Below are positions 1 through 6,851 of a stretch of 12,253 bases of DNA, in pieces. This stretch comes from Candidatus Sumerlaeota bacterium. Its GTDB lineage: Bacteria > Sumerlaeota > T1SED10-198M. Within the stretch, counting starts at the first letter, position 1. Each line of letters starts with the position of its first letter. A program made the translations under genes and the position numbers. The notes under the pieces were generated by a model. It had not been told where the DNA came from. It searched no databases and worked only from the letters and a program-made list of their open reading frames with translations. Where the stretch lies: assembly GCA_003554345.1 (NCBI GenBank), contig PWGE01000174.1:1-12253 (forward strand), in the 5' to 3' direction.

Positions 1-3000
1 AGGAATGATGTCTGGCGCTCAACAGATAATGGAGAAAACTGGTCGCGGATAACGACAAATGCCGCCTGGTCGGAACGAAGTACTCATTCTAGTGTTGTTT
101 TGCCTGACGGCAGTATTATCCTGACGGGTGGATTTGACGATGATGGGAACAGGTTGAACGATGTCTGGCGCTCAACAGATAATGGTGCTACCTGGACAAG
201 AATGACGGCTAACGCTCCCTGGGAGAAGCGAAATCATCACCAAACCGTGGTTTTACCTGATGGCAGTATTGTCCTGATGGGCGGTATTGGCGAATATTCC
301 GGAGATTTGAATGACGTCTGGCGCTCGACCGATAGGGGCGCTAGCTGGGTACAGATGACTTCCCATGCACCATGGGGAGTACGATTTAGAACTTCCAGTG
401 TGGCAACGCCGGATGGGAGCATTGTAGTTATGGGTGGAGGTATTAGTTACAGAAATGATGTGTGGCGTTCGACTGATAAAGGAAAGTCCTGGACGCGGGT
501 GACTGCCAATGCGGCATGGGTAAGTCGTAACGGACATGCTGCCGTGGTCGTGCCCAATGGTAATATTATTCTGATGGGTGGTTTTAACTATGGTGAGGGA
601 GGGAGAAAAAATGACGTATGGCGCCTGATAACCGCCGGTTCAAACTTGCAAAACCGGCTGCATACCTACCAGGAACCCGGGACATACGATGTCACTTTAC
701 AGTCCTTTAATTCACACGGCTCCAGCCGCATCAAAAAAGAAAATTATATCACCGTAGAACCGCCTCCTCCAACTGCCGATTTTATCGGGGAACCAACGAC
801 CGGTCCGGTTCCGCTGACAGTTGATTTTACCGACCTGTCAGGTTTTCCCTCGGGCTGGTCCTGGTATTTCGGCGATGAAGATTTTTCAGGTTCCTGGAGC
901 CAGAGGACGGCAAGCGCCTCCTGGGGAGCAAGGACCGGTCACAGCAGTGCCTCCCTGCGTGACGGAAGTATTGTTCTCATGGGTGGATCTGAATTAACCG
1001 GAAACAGGAATGATGTCTGGCACTCGACAAATAATGGAGCCACCTGGACGCAGCTAACTGCAAATGCCGGCTGGAGCGCCCGCGAAGGTCATACCAGTGT
1101 AGCGTTGCCCGACGGCGGCATCGTTGTCATGGGCGGCAGGGACAGCAGTGAGAATCTCCTGAGCGATGTCTGGCACTCGGAAGATAAAGGGGCGACCTGG
1201 ACGAGGATGACGGCAAATGCCGGCTGGTCGGCTCGCATGAGTCACAGCAGTGTGGCTATGCAGGACGGGAGTATTATTCTTATGGGTGGTTTGGATCTCA
1301 ATGACCAATTTAAAAATGATGTGTGGCGTTCGACAGATAAAGGTACTAACTGGACAAGAATGACCGCCAATGCCGGCTGGTCGGGACGATGGAATCATGC
1401 CGGGGTGGCTTTGCCCGACGGCAGTATTGCGATTATGGGCGGCTGGGATGGCAGTTCCAGGTTGAACGATGTCTGGCGTTCCACAAACAATGGAGTGAGC
1501 TGGAGCAGGAGGACTGGCGATGCCGCCTGGACCGGGAGATCAGGGCTGGAAGGCGCGGCACTCCCTGATAACAGTATGGTTATCATGGGGGGGTTCGATG
1601 GAGCTAATAAAAACGATGTCTGGCGCTCTACGGATAACGGTATAAACTGGACCCGGCTAACCGCCCATGCCGACTGGGGCGGACGCAGCAGGTTCGGCAG
1701 TGCGGTGCTCCGGGACGGGAGTATCGTCATCATGGGCGGTTTTACTGGTACGGCAAGGCTTAATAACGTATGGCGGTTGTTTACCGCCGATTCGAATGTT
1801 CAAGATCCTTCGTACACGTACAACGAACCGGGGACTTACCAGGTATCTCTCCAGGTATTCAATAATTTCGGATACTCCAGTATGCAGAAGTTTGATTATA
1901 TCACGGTTACTGTAACGCCTCCTTTAGCCGATTTCTCTGGTAGTCCGGTGTCCGGCATCGAACCGCTGCAGGTTCAGTTCACCGATCAGTCTACAGGCTA
2001 TCCCGAAGGGTGGGTCTGGTATTTTGGCGATGAGAATTATGACGGGAACTGGACGCAGATGACCGTGGGCGCCGGTTGGTCGGCACGGCACAGCCACAGC
2101 AGCGTGGTGCTTCCGGACGGGGATATTGTTCTTCTCGGTGGTTGGGACTTTACCCGTAAAAATGATATATGGCTTTCAAAAAATAAAGGGGCGGCATGGA
2201 CACAGGTATCGACTACCGGGGTTATGTGGTCGGGAAGAAGTGGGCTGAACAGTGTAGCGCTTCCCGACGGCAGTATTGTGGTCATGGGTGGCTATGATGG
2301 TTCATCATGGCTGAATGATGTCTGGCGTTCGACGGATAAAGGCGCTACCTGGACGAGAATGACGGCAAATGCCGGCTGGTCGGGACGAAACGGTCACAGC
2401 AGCGTTGTGCTGCCGGATGGCAGTATCGTTCTGATGGGCGGTTATGACGGCAGTTCAAGGGTGAATGATGTTTGGCGCTCCACGGATAAAGGCGCTACCT
2501 GGACAAGAATGACCGCAAATGCCGGCTGGTCCGGGCGTTTTGGTCATAGCAGTGTAGCCCTGCCGAATGGTAACATTGTTGTGATGGGCGGTTATGACGG
2601 AAACGAAAAAAATGATGTGTGGCTCTCGACAAATAATGGCGCATCCTGGATGCGCTATTTAACAATGGGAGGAATATGGAGCGCGAGAAGATTTCATTCC
2701 ACGGTGGTTCAGCCTGACGGGAGCATTATACTTATGGGTGGTCTTGATGGCACTTCAAGAAGTAATGATATATGGCGTTCGACAAATAATGGTCTATCCT
2801 GGGTGCAAGTTAATGCCGGCGCCCAATGGACGGGGCGGGACAATCACAGCAGTGTCGTCTTGCCGGATGGAAGTATTGTCCTCATGGGGGGTTTTGACGG
2901 CAGTTTCAAAAATGATGTCTGGCGGTTGATTACAAGTTCCTCTACAGAACAGCATCCTGTATATACTTATACTGTGCCCGGCACTTATACGATAGCCCTT

Positions 3001-3453
3001 CAGGTGTATAATGAAAAAGGCTGGAGCAGCGTTCGCAAAACAGACTATATCACTGTTGAAGAGCTGGTTCTTCCGGATTATGATTCTGAGGTCGTGGACT
3101 GGGATTTGCCTGACCGTTTACCGGTCAACCAGGCATATACCATGACCCTGACCCTTTGCAATACCGGTCTTTCTACGTGGGAATCTTCGGAAAACGTATT
3201 TCTGGGAGCAGTGGGAGACCACGATTACCTGGTGCCTTCTGATAACTGGAATGTCTCCCTGGAATATGAGGTCGGTCATCTTGAAACATATACCTTTGAA
3301 GTTGAATTATTGCCGGAACAGGTGGGAGCCTTTAGTACTGAATGGCAAATGTTTAAAACAGGGGAAGGCTGGTTCGGCGAGATCTTCAGCCGGGAAGTGG
3401 AAGTCCATCCAAGAACGGCTATTGAAAGTGCGCTCTGGCACCTGTTTGAATGA
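1..3453 (+). CDS. Large kelch/Asp-box beta-propeller and PKD repeat protein, 5' end outside window
   Basis: The reading frame is open from base 1, so this is the C-terminal 1150 residues of a longer protein; the first in-frame ATG (100) is internal to a repeat. It is built from blades of about 50 residues with the pattern NDVWRSTDxGxxWTxMTxxAxWxxR, then HSSVxLPDGSIVxMGG. Sixteen such blades are visible: four in a first, truncated block and six in each of two complete blocks. Between blocks, PKD-type sequence appears as two separated halves: ADFxGxP...WYFGDE (from 775 and 1927) before a propeller, and YTYxxPGTYxxxLQVxN...DYITV (to about 759, 1905 and 3057) after it. Residues from about 3070 to the stop resemble the NBR1 central Ig-like domain (NTGLSTW, then EWQMFKTGEGWFG). 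No membrane anchor or sorting signal is seen at the C-terminus. Such proteins are usually exported and bind ligands or surfaces, but no substrate can be inferred. Export is itself inferred, because the N-terminus is missing. Confidence 0.9.
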   Translation, partial: RNDVWRSTDNGENWSRITTNAAWSERSTHSSVVLPDGSIILTGGFDDDGNRLNDVWRSTDNGATWTRMTANAPWEKRNHHQTVVLPDGSIVLMGGIGEYSGDLNDVWRSTDRGASWVQMTSHAPWGVRFRTSSVATPDGSIVVMGGGISYRNDVWRSTDKGKSWTRVTANAAWVSRNGHAAVVVPNGNIILMGGFNYGEGGRKNDVWRLITAGSNLQNRLHTYQEPGTYDVTLQSFNSHGSSRIKKENYITVEPPPPTADFIGEPTTGPVPLTVDFTDLSGFPSGWSWYFGDEDFSGSWSQRTASASWGARTGHSSASLRDGSIVLMGGSELTGNRNDVWHSTNNGATWTQLTANAGWSAREGHTSVALPDGGIVVMGGRDSSENLLSDVWHSEDKGATWTRMTANAGWSARMSHSSVAMQDGSIILMGGLDLNDQFKNDVWRSTDKGTNWTRMTANAGWSGRWNHAGVALPDGSIAIMGGWDGSSRLNDVWRSTNNGVSWSRRTGDAAWTGRSGLEGAALPDNSMVIMGGFDGANKNDVWRSTDNGINWTRLTAHADWGGRSRFGSAVLRDGSIVIMGGFTGTARLNNVWRLFTADSNVQDPSYTYNEPGTYQVSLQVFNNFGYSSMQKFDYITVTVTPPLADFSGSPVSGIEPLQVQFTDQSTGYPEGWVWYFGDENYDGNWTQMTVGAGWSARHSHSSVVLPDGDIVLLGGWDFTRKNDIWLSKNKGAAWTQVSTTGVMWSGRSGLNSVALPDGSIVVMGGYDGSSWLNDVWRSTDKGATWTRMTANAGWSGRNGHSSVVLPDGSIVLMGGYDGSSRVNDVWRSTDKGATWTRMTANAGWSGRFGHSSVALPNGNIVVMGGYDGNEKNDVWLSTNNGASWMRYLTMGGIWSARRFHSTVVQPDGSIILMGGLDGTSRSNDIWRSTNNGLSWVQVNAGAQWTGRDNHSSVVLPDGSIVLMGGFDGSFKNDVWRLITSSSTEQHPVYTYTVPGTYTIALQVYNEKGWSSVRKTDYITVEELVLPDYDSEVVDWDLPDRLPVNQAYTMTLTLCNTGLSTWESSENVFLGAVGDHDYLVPSDNWNVSLEYEVGHLETYTFEVELLPEQVGAFSTEWQMFKTGEGWFGEIFSREVEVHPRTAIESALWHLFE
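886..1785 (+). repeat. Six-blade kelch/Asp-box block 2 inside the large repeat gene
   Basis: There are six tandem units of about 150 bp, each ending in a GG dipeptide (LMGG, VMGG, IMGG) and followed by NDVW. The block begins with the end of a blade (SWSQRT) and finishes with the start of one (NNVWRL). That is the arrangement expected if one blade is closed by pairing N- and C-terminal strands. It is flanked by the N-terminal half of a PKD domain (WYFGDE at 862-879) and its C-terminal half (from about 1801). Confidence 0.8.
2044..2937 (+). repeat. Six-blade kelch/Asp-box block 3 inside the large repeat gene
   Basis: Six tandem units of about 150 bp lie between WYFGDE (2017-2034) and the PKD C-terminal half starting near 2941. 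The units at 2314 and 2464 encode the same 25 residues (NDVWRSTDKG...NAGWSGR) exactly, with 8 silent differences. The fifth unit is the most divergent (WMRYLTMGGIWSAR). Confidence 0.8.
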
Positions 3454-3473
3454 ACGACCGGTCTTATAATACC

Positions 3474-3505
3474 GAACAGGGGCGGAGTTTGACCCGCCAC
3501 TGTTC
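3474..3505 (+). terminator. Hairpin 21 nt after the repeat-protein stop codon, possible terminator
   Basis: GAACAG (3474-3479) pairs with CTGTTC (3500-3505) and GGCGG (3481-3485) pairs with CCGCC (3494-3498). One mismatch separates the two stem segments, and the loop is 8 nt. The position just after the stop codon suits a terminator, but no clear T-run follows, so it may be an mRNA-stabilising hairpin instead. Confidence 0.45.
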
Positions 3506-3980
3506 ATACTATTTCTGTCTGTGAATCAATAACACAAATTGAGGATCTTTCGTAAATTTTGTGGAGTCTCCGGCATAAACCCATTGATAAAAAGAGAGGA
3601 GATTGGTAAAAAAGATCTGAAAAGATAAACATCCCTTACCCGAAGAAACCTTATATGGCGGGAAAACTATTCTTGTCCTTTTAGAAACTTTGCGAAGGCT
3701 TCGGTATAATACCGGCAGGCTATGGTTTTAAAAGCGCTGAAGGCGCGAACTATATCAGCCTATGGTGAAAGCATCGCCTGAAAGCGATGCTGTAAGCCAT
3801 AGGGACCAGGTATTCCCTCCTTTCTTTGAGCGCTGAAAGTGGGGGATATAGTCAATTACACATATTTTCATTTAAAGGTCTTGATTCAAATGCCGGTACC
3901 TGCTTATTCCATTGGAGAAATTTCTCACAAAATTTACTAAAGAACCGAAATTGACACTGATCAGGGTGTATTCCCCTGAA
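3506..3980. other. Gene-free stretch between converging genes
   Basis: I see no credible coding sequence here. The stretch holds the structured palindromic element at about 3700-3855, described separately. A short hairpin, TCAGGG (3961-3966) with CCCTGA (3974-3979), lies just beyond the stop of the minus-strand peptidase and could help end its transcript. The first ~190 bases show nothing I can interpret. Confidence 0.6.
3718..3855. repeat. Structured palindromic element (REP/MITE-like or structured RNA)
   Basis: A strong nested hairpin is visible. CCTATGG (3759-3765) pairs with CCATAGG (3797-3803). Inside it, AGCATCGC (3770-3777) pairs with GCGATGCT (3784-3791) around the loop CTGAAA. Outside, ACTATATC (3749-3756) is complementary to GATATAGT (3845-3852). 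The segment AGCGCTGAA occurs twice in direct orientation (3733-3741 and 3829-3837), in each case about 10 nt before a TATATC or GATATAG segment. GGCTATGG at 3718 is a further partial copy of the outer stem. From memory, short interspersed elements with GCGCTGAA...TATATCAGCC and a capped hairpin occur in several bacterial genomes; that identification is an inference. A structured RNA is the alternative. Confidence 0.55.
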
Positions 3981-5205
3981 CTATAATTCTGCCTCGGCTA
4001 ATTTCGAAAAAAAATCAGCCATTTCCAGTAGTCTGCTGATATCAAGAAGTTCCAGGGTATCCTGGTCGGTATGAATAATGGTGGAGAGCAGTTCCTGCGC
4101 CCTGCTGGAAGTACAGGCAATGGTCGGTACCTGGTGCATGGCAAAGAGCATGTGGTCTCCCTGGTACCAGGGTTCGGTTTCTTCAAGGTCAGGATACCCC
4201 GATGCCAGACTGCGAATCTTTTGCTGCCGGCGGTCTGAAACACTGAAACAGGAGAAGGTGTCTTTTCCCTCCTTATAACCGATTCCGTCGCAATTTACCG
4301 CCAGCTTTACAGAAGCAAACATATGCAGGTATTTCTCCAGGTAGATGGTTTCCCCGGGGGCGGAATAATAATCCTCTCCGTTGAAAAGCACGATTTCGAT
4401 ACCGTTTTTTATGGAACGACCGGTGAGAATATCACTCAATGCCAGTAAACAGGCAACTCCGCCTGCGTTGTCCAGAGCACCGGGGGTACCCTGGGTGCAG
4501 TATCAATATGAACGCTGAAAAGAAGTTTTTTATCTGCTTCTGGTTCAGGCAGGCGATAACATTAGCGGCACGTGAAGGTTTTCGCTGAGAAGTTATGATG
4601 AGGTGACCCTTTTTCCCTGTTGATTCGAACAGTAAAGTCTGATCAGGTTCTGTAATAATACCGCAGGGGATATCAAAATCTCCGTCTGTAATGATAGGTA
4701 CCGGCGTTCCTTCTTGAAAAGCGTACGTCAGTATTGCTGCAGGCTTTTTCTCTTCGAGAAGATGAATTATCTGCTGATGCTCTTCAGGATTATAGAACGC
4801 GAAGTTTTTTGGCATGAGGGGCTCAGAGACCAGAGAACCGTACAACAGGGCAATACGCCCCTGCAGCTGAGCTATCTTTAATTCCTGTAAAGAGCCTATG
4901 GTACAAACGTCTGCTTTTACATCACAAGGTAAGGTATAATCAGAAGGACGAACGGAAATTTCTTTTCCGCTGATATGCAATGAGGCTTTTCCTGGTGACC
5001 AGTCCATACAATCAAAAGACTGCAGTTCGACGGTAAAGCCATTGTTCTTTAAAATCTTTTCGATATAGGAGACTGCTTTCTGATTGCCTGTCGAGCCGAC
5101 CGGCCTCGGTCCAATATCTTCGCATAATATTTGCAACCTCTCCTGGAAATATAACCCTTTTGAGACGCAAAATATGGCGTCTCTACTCTTTTGACTCCTT
5201 TTCAT
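3981..5205 (-). pseudogene. M28-family zinc aminopeptidase-like gene, broken by two frameshifts
   Basis: M28 enzymes are di-zinc peptidases that remove N-terminal residues. The family signature is present but spread over three frames. Frame 1 (from 5205) carries EDIGPRPVGSTGN and ends usefully at RAANVIA. Near 4552 the homology moves to a second frame reading LPEPEADKKLLFSVHIDTAP. Near 4491 it moves to a third reading GTPGALDNAGGVACLLALSD, then FNGEDYYSAPG, NCDGIG and IIHTD to the stop at 3981. The expected ligands and catalytic acids (H of HID, D of LDN, E-D of GED, D of NCD, final H) are all retained. Each break equals one missing base. The start at 5205 (MKRSQKSRD) follows an AAAGGA site; an upstream ATG at 5256 is less likely. 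The decay looks recent, or the breaks are sequencing errors. The reconstructed length of about 408 codons is reasonable for the family. Confidence 0.8.
5162..5183. repeat. Short palindromic repeat inside the 5' end of the peptidase reading frame
   Basis: GAGACGC (5162-5168) and GCGTCTC (5177-5183) form a perfect 7-bp inverted repeat around an 8-nt loop. On the minus strand it encodes part of SRDAIFCVSKG, a segment with no M28 character. GTAGAGACGC...GCGTCTC is, from memory, a common interspersed bacterial palindrome; this match is recalled, not searched. Confidence 0.55.
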
Positions 5206-5263
5206 CCTGGATCCTTTTCTTTTTCTGCAATGGTTGTCTCTTACCTGAAAATACACTCTTTAA

Positions 5264-5293
5264 AATATAAAATATAACGTAAAATGATGACAA
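5264..5293 (-). promoter_or_regulatory. Candidate promoter of the M28 peptidase-like gene
   Basis: On the minus strand TTGTCA (5293-5288; 5 of 6 matches to the -35 consensus) is followed after 18 nt by TATATT (5269-5264; 5 of 6 to the -10). This leaves a leader of roughly 50 nt before the ATG at 5205. The region is very AT-rich, so chance matches are possible. Confidence 0.45.
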
Positions 5294-5307
5294 ATCATAT
5301 ATTTTAC
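5279..5307. repeat. Inverted repeat overlapping the candidate peptidase promoter
   Basis: GTAAA (5279-5283) is complementary to TTTAC (5303-5307), and ATGAT (5284-5288) to ATCAT (5294-5298) around a 5-nt centre, with a 4-nt bulge on one arm. It overlaps the proposed -35 box, so it could be an operator. The AT-richness lowers its significance. Confidence 0.35.
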
Positions 5308-5360
5308 CATTGTATTGCTACTTCCCTGGCAGCACTGCTTCCCGACTTAGAGTCCGTCTC

Positions 5361-5735
5361 TGGCGCATGGATGATGGCACCAGCCCTCGTGCTGGCGTAA
5401 ATAACTCCTTTGAAGATAGAACCCTAAAAAAGATGTATTACATCTATAATACGGGAATGAAGTCAAGATAAGACCATAGAGACTAAGAAACCAGAAAATT
5501 TGCATCGATGGACAGGATATGCAGGATATCAAAAGAAAGATAATCTCATCAGATCCGGAAAAGAGATGTAACATGATGAAGAGGATGAAACAGGATAAGA
5601 ACATAAAGACTAAGAATACAGAAAATTTGCATCGATGTGCAGGATGAACAGGATATCAAAAAAAAGGTAATTATACTTCACATCCTGATAAGATATTTTT
5701 ACAGGGTTGAAAGGATAACACAGGGGATAGGGAGG
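5361..5735 (+). repeat. Composite interspersed repeat, copy A
   Basis: The copy starts with a hairpin segment (CCAGC 5380-5384, GCTGG 5391-5395, then GCGTAAATAACTCC). It continues with GATAGAACCCT and AATACGGG, then a unit of roughly 127 bp that occurs twice. CAGAAAATTTGCATCGATG lies at 5492-5510 and again at 5619-5637, each followed by two CAGGAT motifs 9 nt apart and then ATATCAAAA. GATGAAACAGGATAAGAAC links the units. The second unit decays after about 5670. Open frames here (for example 5637-5819) are repeat sequence, not genes. Confidence 0.75.
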
Positions 5736-5930
5736 ATACCACAGAGAAAAAATGTTGCGAAATATTTTTGTAATGGTATTAAAGCCGGTAGTTGCCTGGC
5801 ATGTTCTTTCTACCACTAGATACCGGGAGCTGTATTTTGACTACTGAGGGTAGATAAAGAAGTTATCAGAAAGAAAACATAAACCAGAAAATTGAATTAT
5901 TATGAGCCTTAAGGTCTTTTTCTTATTATC

Positions 5931-5958
5931 TGGCAGTAAAACATTTCTGTCGTATAAT
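5931..5958 (+). promoter_or_regulatory. Candidate sigma70-type promoter of tspO
   Basis: A perfect -10 box TATAAT (5953-5958) is preceded by CTGGCA (5931-5936; 4 of 6 to the -35 consensus) with a 16-nt spacer. The start codon lies about 40 nt downstream. The -10 is convincing and the -35 is weak. Confidence 0.5.
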
Positions 5959-5988
5959 AAAGCTTTATACACATCAGTGATCTCAAGA

Positions 5989-5993
5989 GGAGG
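5989..5993 (+). promoter_or_regulatory. Ribosome binding site deciding the tspO start
   Basis: GGAGG lies 3 nt before the ATG at 5997 and 6 nt before the ATG at 6000. The spacing favours 6000, although the two starts differ by a single Met. Confidence 0.6.
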
Positions 5994-5999
5994 AGTATG

Positions 6000-6497
6000 A
6001 TGAGCCGGATGTCAAAGAAGAAGCAGGTGATAGGACTCCTGGCGTGGCTTGGAGTCACCTTTCTTGCCGCAGGCATAGGAAGTGCTGCCTCAGTAAATGC
6101 CGGCCCGTTTTACATGGAATTGACTCGTCCGGAGTGGGCTCCTCCGCCGTCTGTCTTCGGTCCTGTCTGGTCGGTGCTTTATGTACTTATAGGTGTGGCT
6201 GCATGGCTGGTATGGCGTACCGGCGGATTTTTTATGGCACGTAAAGCCCTTATTCTATTTTTCATTCAACTTCTTCTCAATGCTCTCTGGACGTGGCTCT
6301 TTTTTGGTTGGAATATGGGAGCGGCGGCTTTTGTTGAAATAGTATTGCTGTGGGGTTTCATCGTAGCAACGCTTATTGCTTTCTGGCGCGTCAATAGGCT
6401 GGCAGGTGTTTTGTTCATTCCTTACCTGCTGTGGGTGAGCTTTGCCGTTATGCTGAGCTATACCGTCTGGCAGTTGAATCCGGAAATTCTGGGATAG
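6000..6497 (+). CDS. tspO: TspO/MBR family membrane protein
   Basis: TspO (translocator protein, peripheral benzodiazepine receptor family) is a five-helix membrane protein that binds tetrapyrroles and other hydrophobic ligands. In bacteria it is linked to porphyrin handling and stress or redox responses. The 165-residue product has the usual family length. Visible signatures are PEWAPPPSVFGPVW (44-57) with LYxxxG just after, LNALWTWLFF (93-102), and PYLLWVSFAVMLSY (141-154) ending in QLNPE. Five hydrophobic segments can be drawn at roughly 10-31, 52-72, 82-102, 108-128 and 135-157. The start at 6000 fits the GGAGG at 5989 best, and 5997 would add one Met. It stands alone as a transcription unit, with its own -10 box upstream and repeat DNA on both sides. 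The ligand in this organism cannot be told from sequence. Confidence 0.95.
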   Translation: MSRMSKKKQVIGLLAWLGVTFLAAGIGSAASVNAGPFYMELTRPEWAPPPSVFGPVWSVLYVLIGVAAWLVWRTGGFFMARKALILFFIQLLLNALWTWLFFGWNMGAAAFVEIVLLWGFIVATLIAFWRVNRLAGVLFIPYLLWVSFAVMLSYTVWQLNPEILG

Positions 6498-6540
6498 AAG
6501 GCATGTGATTTCTGCAATTTCTGGTGACCGGTGAGTAAGT

Positions 6541-6705
6541 CGGTGGACAGGAAATCAAAAGAAAAATGATCTCATCAAATCCGGGAAAGAGATGTAACAA
6601 GGATTTAGAGGATGAAACCGGATAAGAACAAAAAGATGAAGAATACAGAAAAATTTGCATCGATGGACAGGATAGTCAGGATAGGGAAAGAAAGACAAAA
6701 AAACC
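6541..6705 (+). repeat. Composite interspersed repeat, copy B (core unit)
   Basis: It shares with copies A and C the string GGACAGGA..ATCAAAAGAAAAATGATCTCATCA, then GAGATGTAACAAGGATTTA, GATGAAACCGGATAAGAAC and CAGAAAAATTTGCATCGATGG (6645-6665). These are followed by two CAGGAT motifs 9 nt apart (6668 and 6677). The tail AGGGAAAGAAAGACAAAAAAACCCCGGAAGA is nearly the same as the end of copy C. One full unit plus the start of a second is present. Confidence 0.75.
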
Positions 6706-6851
6706 CCGGAAGAAGAATGTATCACGCGCTTGCCAAGCCGCAGACTCGCCAGAGTGAACTTTCAGGAAGACAGAAAAGAACCTGCAAAATACAATTCTTT
6801 ATTCTCCAATCCTATAAGTCATATCCGTCCTATTGGGCCCATTATTTTTCA

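Larger units (their letters stand above)
5257..5996. other. Gene-free stretch between divergent peptidase-like gene and tspO
   Basis: It contains the peptidase promoter region (5264-5307), repeat copy A (5361-5735) and the tspO promoter region (5931-5958). From 5736 to 5930 I see only a weak inverted pair (CCGGTA 5785-5790 with TACCGG 5821-5826) and no credible coding sequence. Confidence 0.6.

Noticed and set aside
1054-1733. Antisense open frames opposite the kelch/PKD gene
   Set aside because: They mirror the 150-bp repeat of the plus-strand gene, lack ribosome binding sites and have no recognisable domain. The plus-strand protein is clearly real.
1-3060. Reading the gene as a sialidase because of the Asp-box motifs
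   Set aside because: No catalytic sialidase residues such as the FRIP arginine motif or the Tyr/Glu pair are visible; Asp-boxes alone occur in many propellers.
3690-3710. TTGCGA followed by TATAAT as a promoter for the structured element
   Set aside because: The spacing is only 9 nt and no better -35 lies 16-18 nt upstream of the TATAAT.
4524-4535. The run of six T (A on the coding strand) as the slippage site of the peptidase frameshift
   Set aside because: The homology already reads in the second frame (LPEPEAD) before this run, so the first break lies upstream near 4552, not at the homopolymer.
5490-5735. Possible CRISPR array suggested by the recurring TTTGCATCGATG boxes
   Set aside because: The spaces between boxes are themselves repeated and over 100 bp long, copies are dispersed, and no cas gene is present.
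5347-5819. Small open frames on both strands between the peptidase-like gene and tspO
   Set aside because: They consist of interspersed repeat DNA and recur in copies B and C with different frames, so they are not genes.
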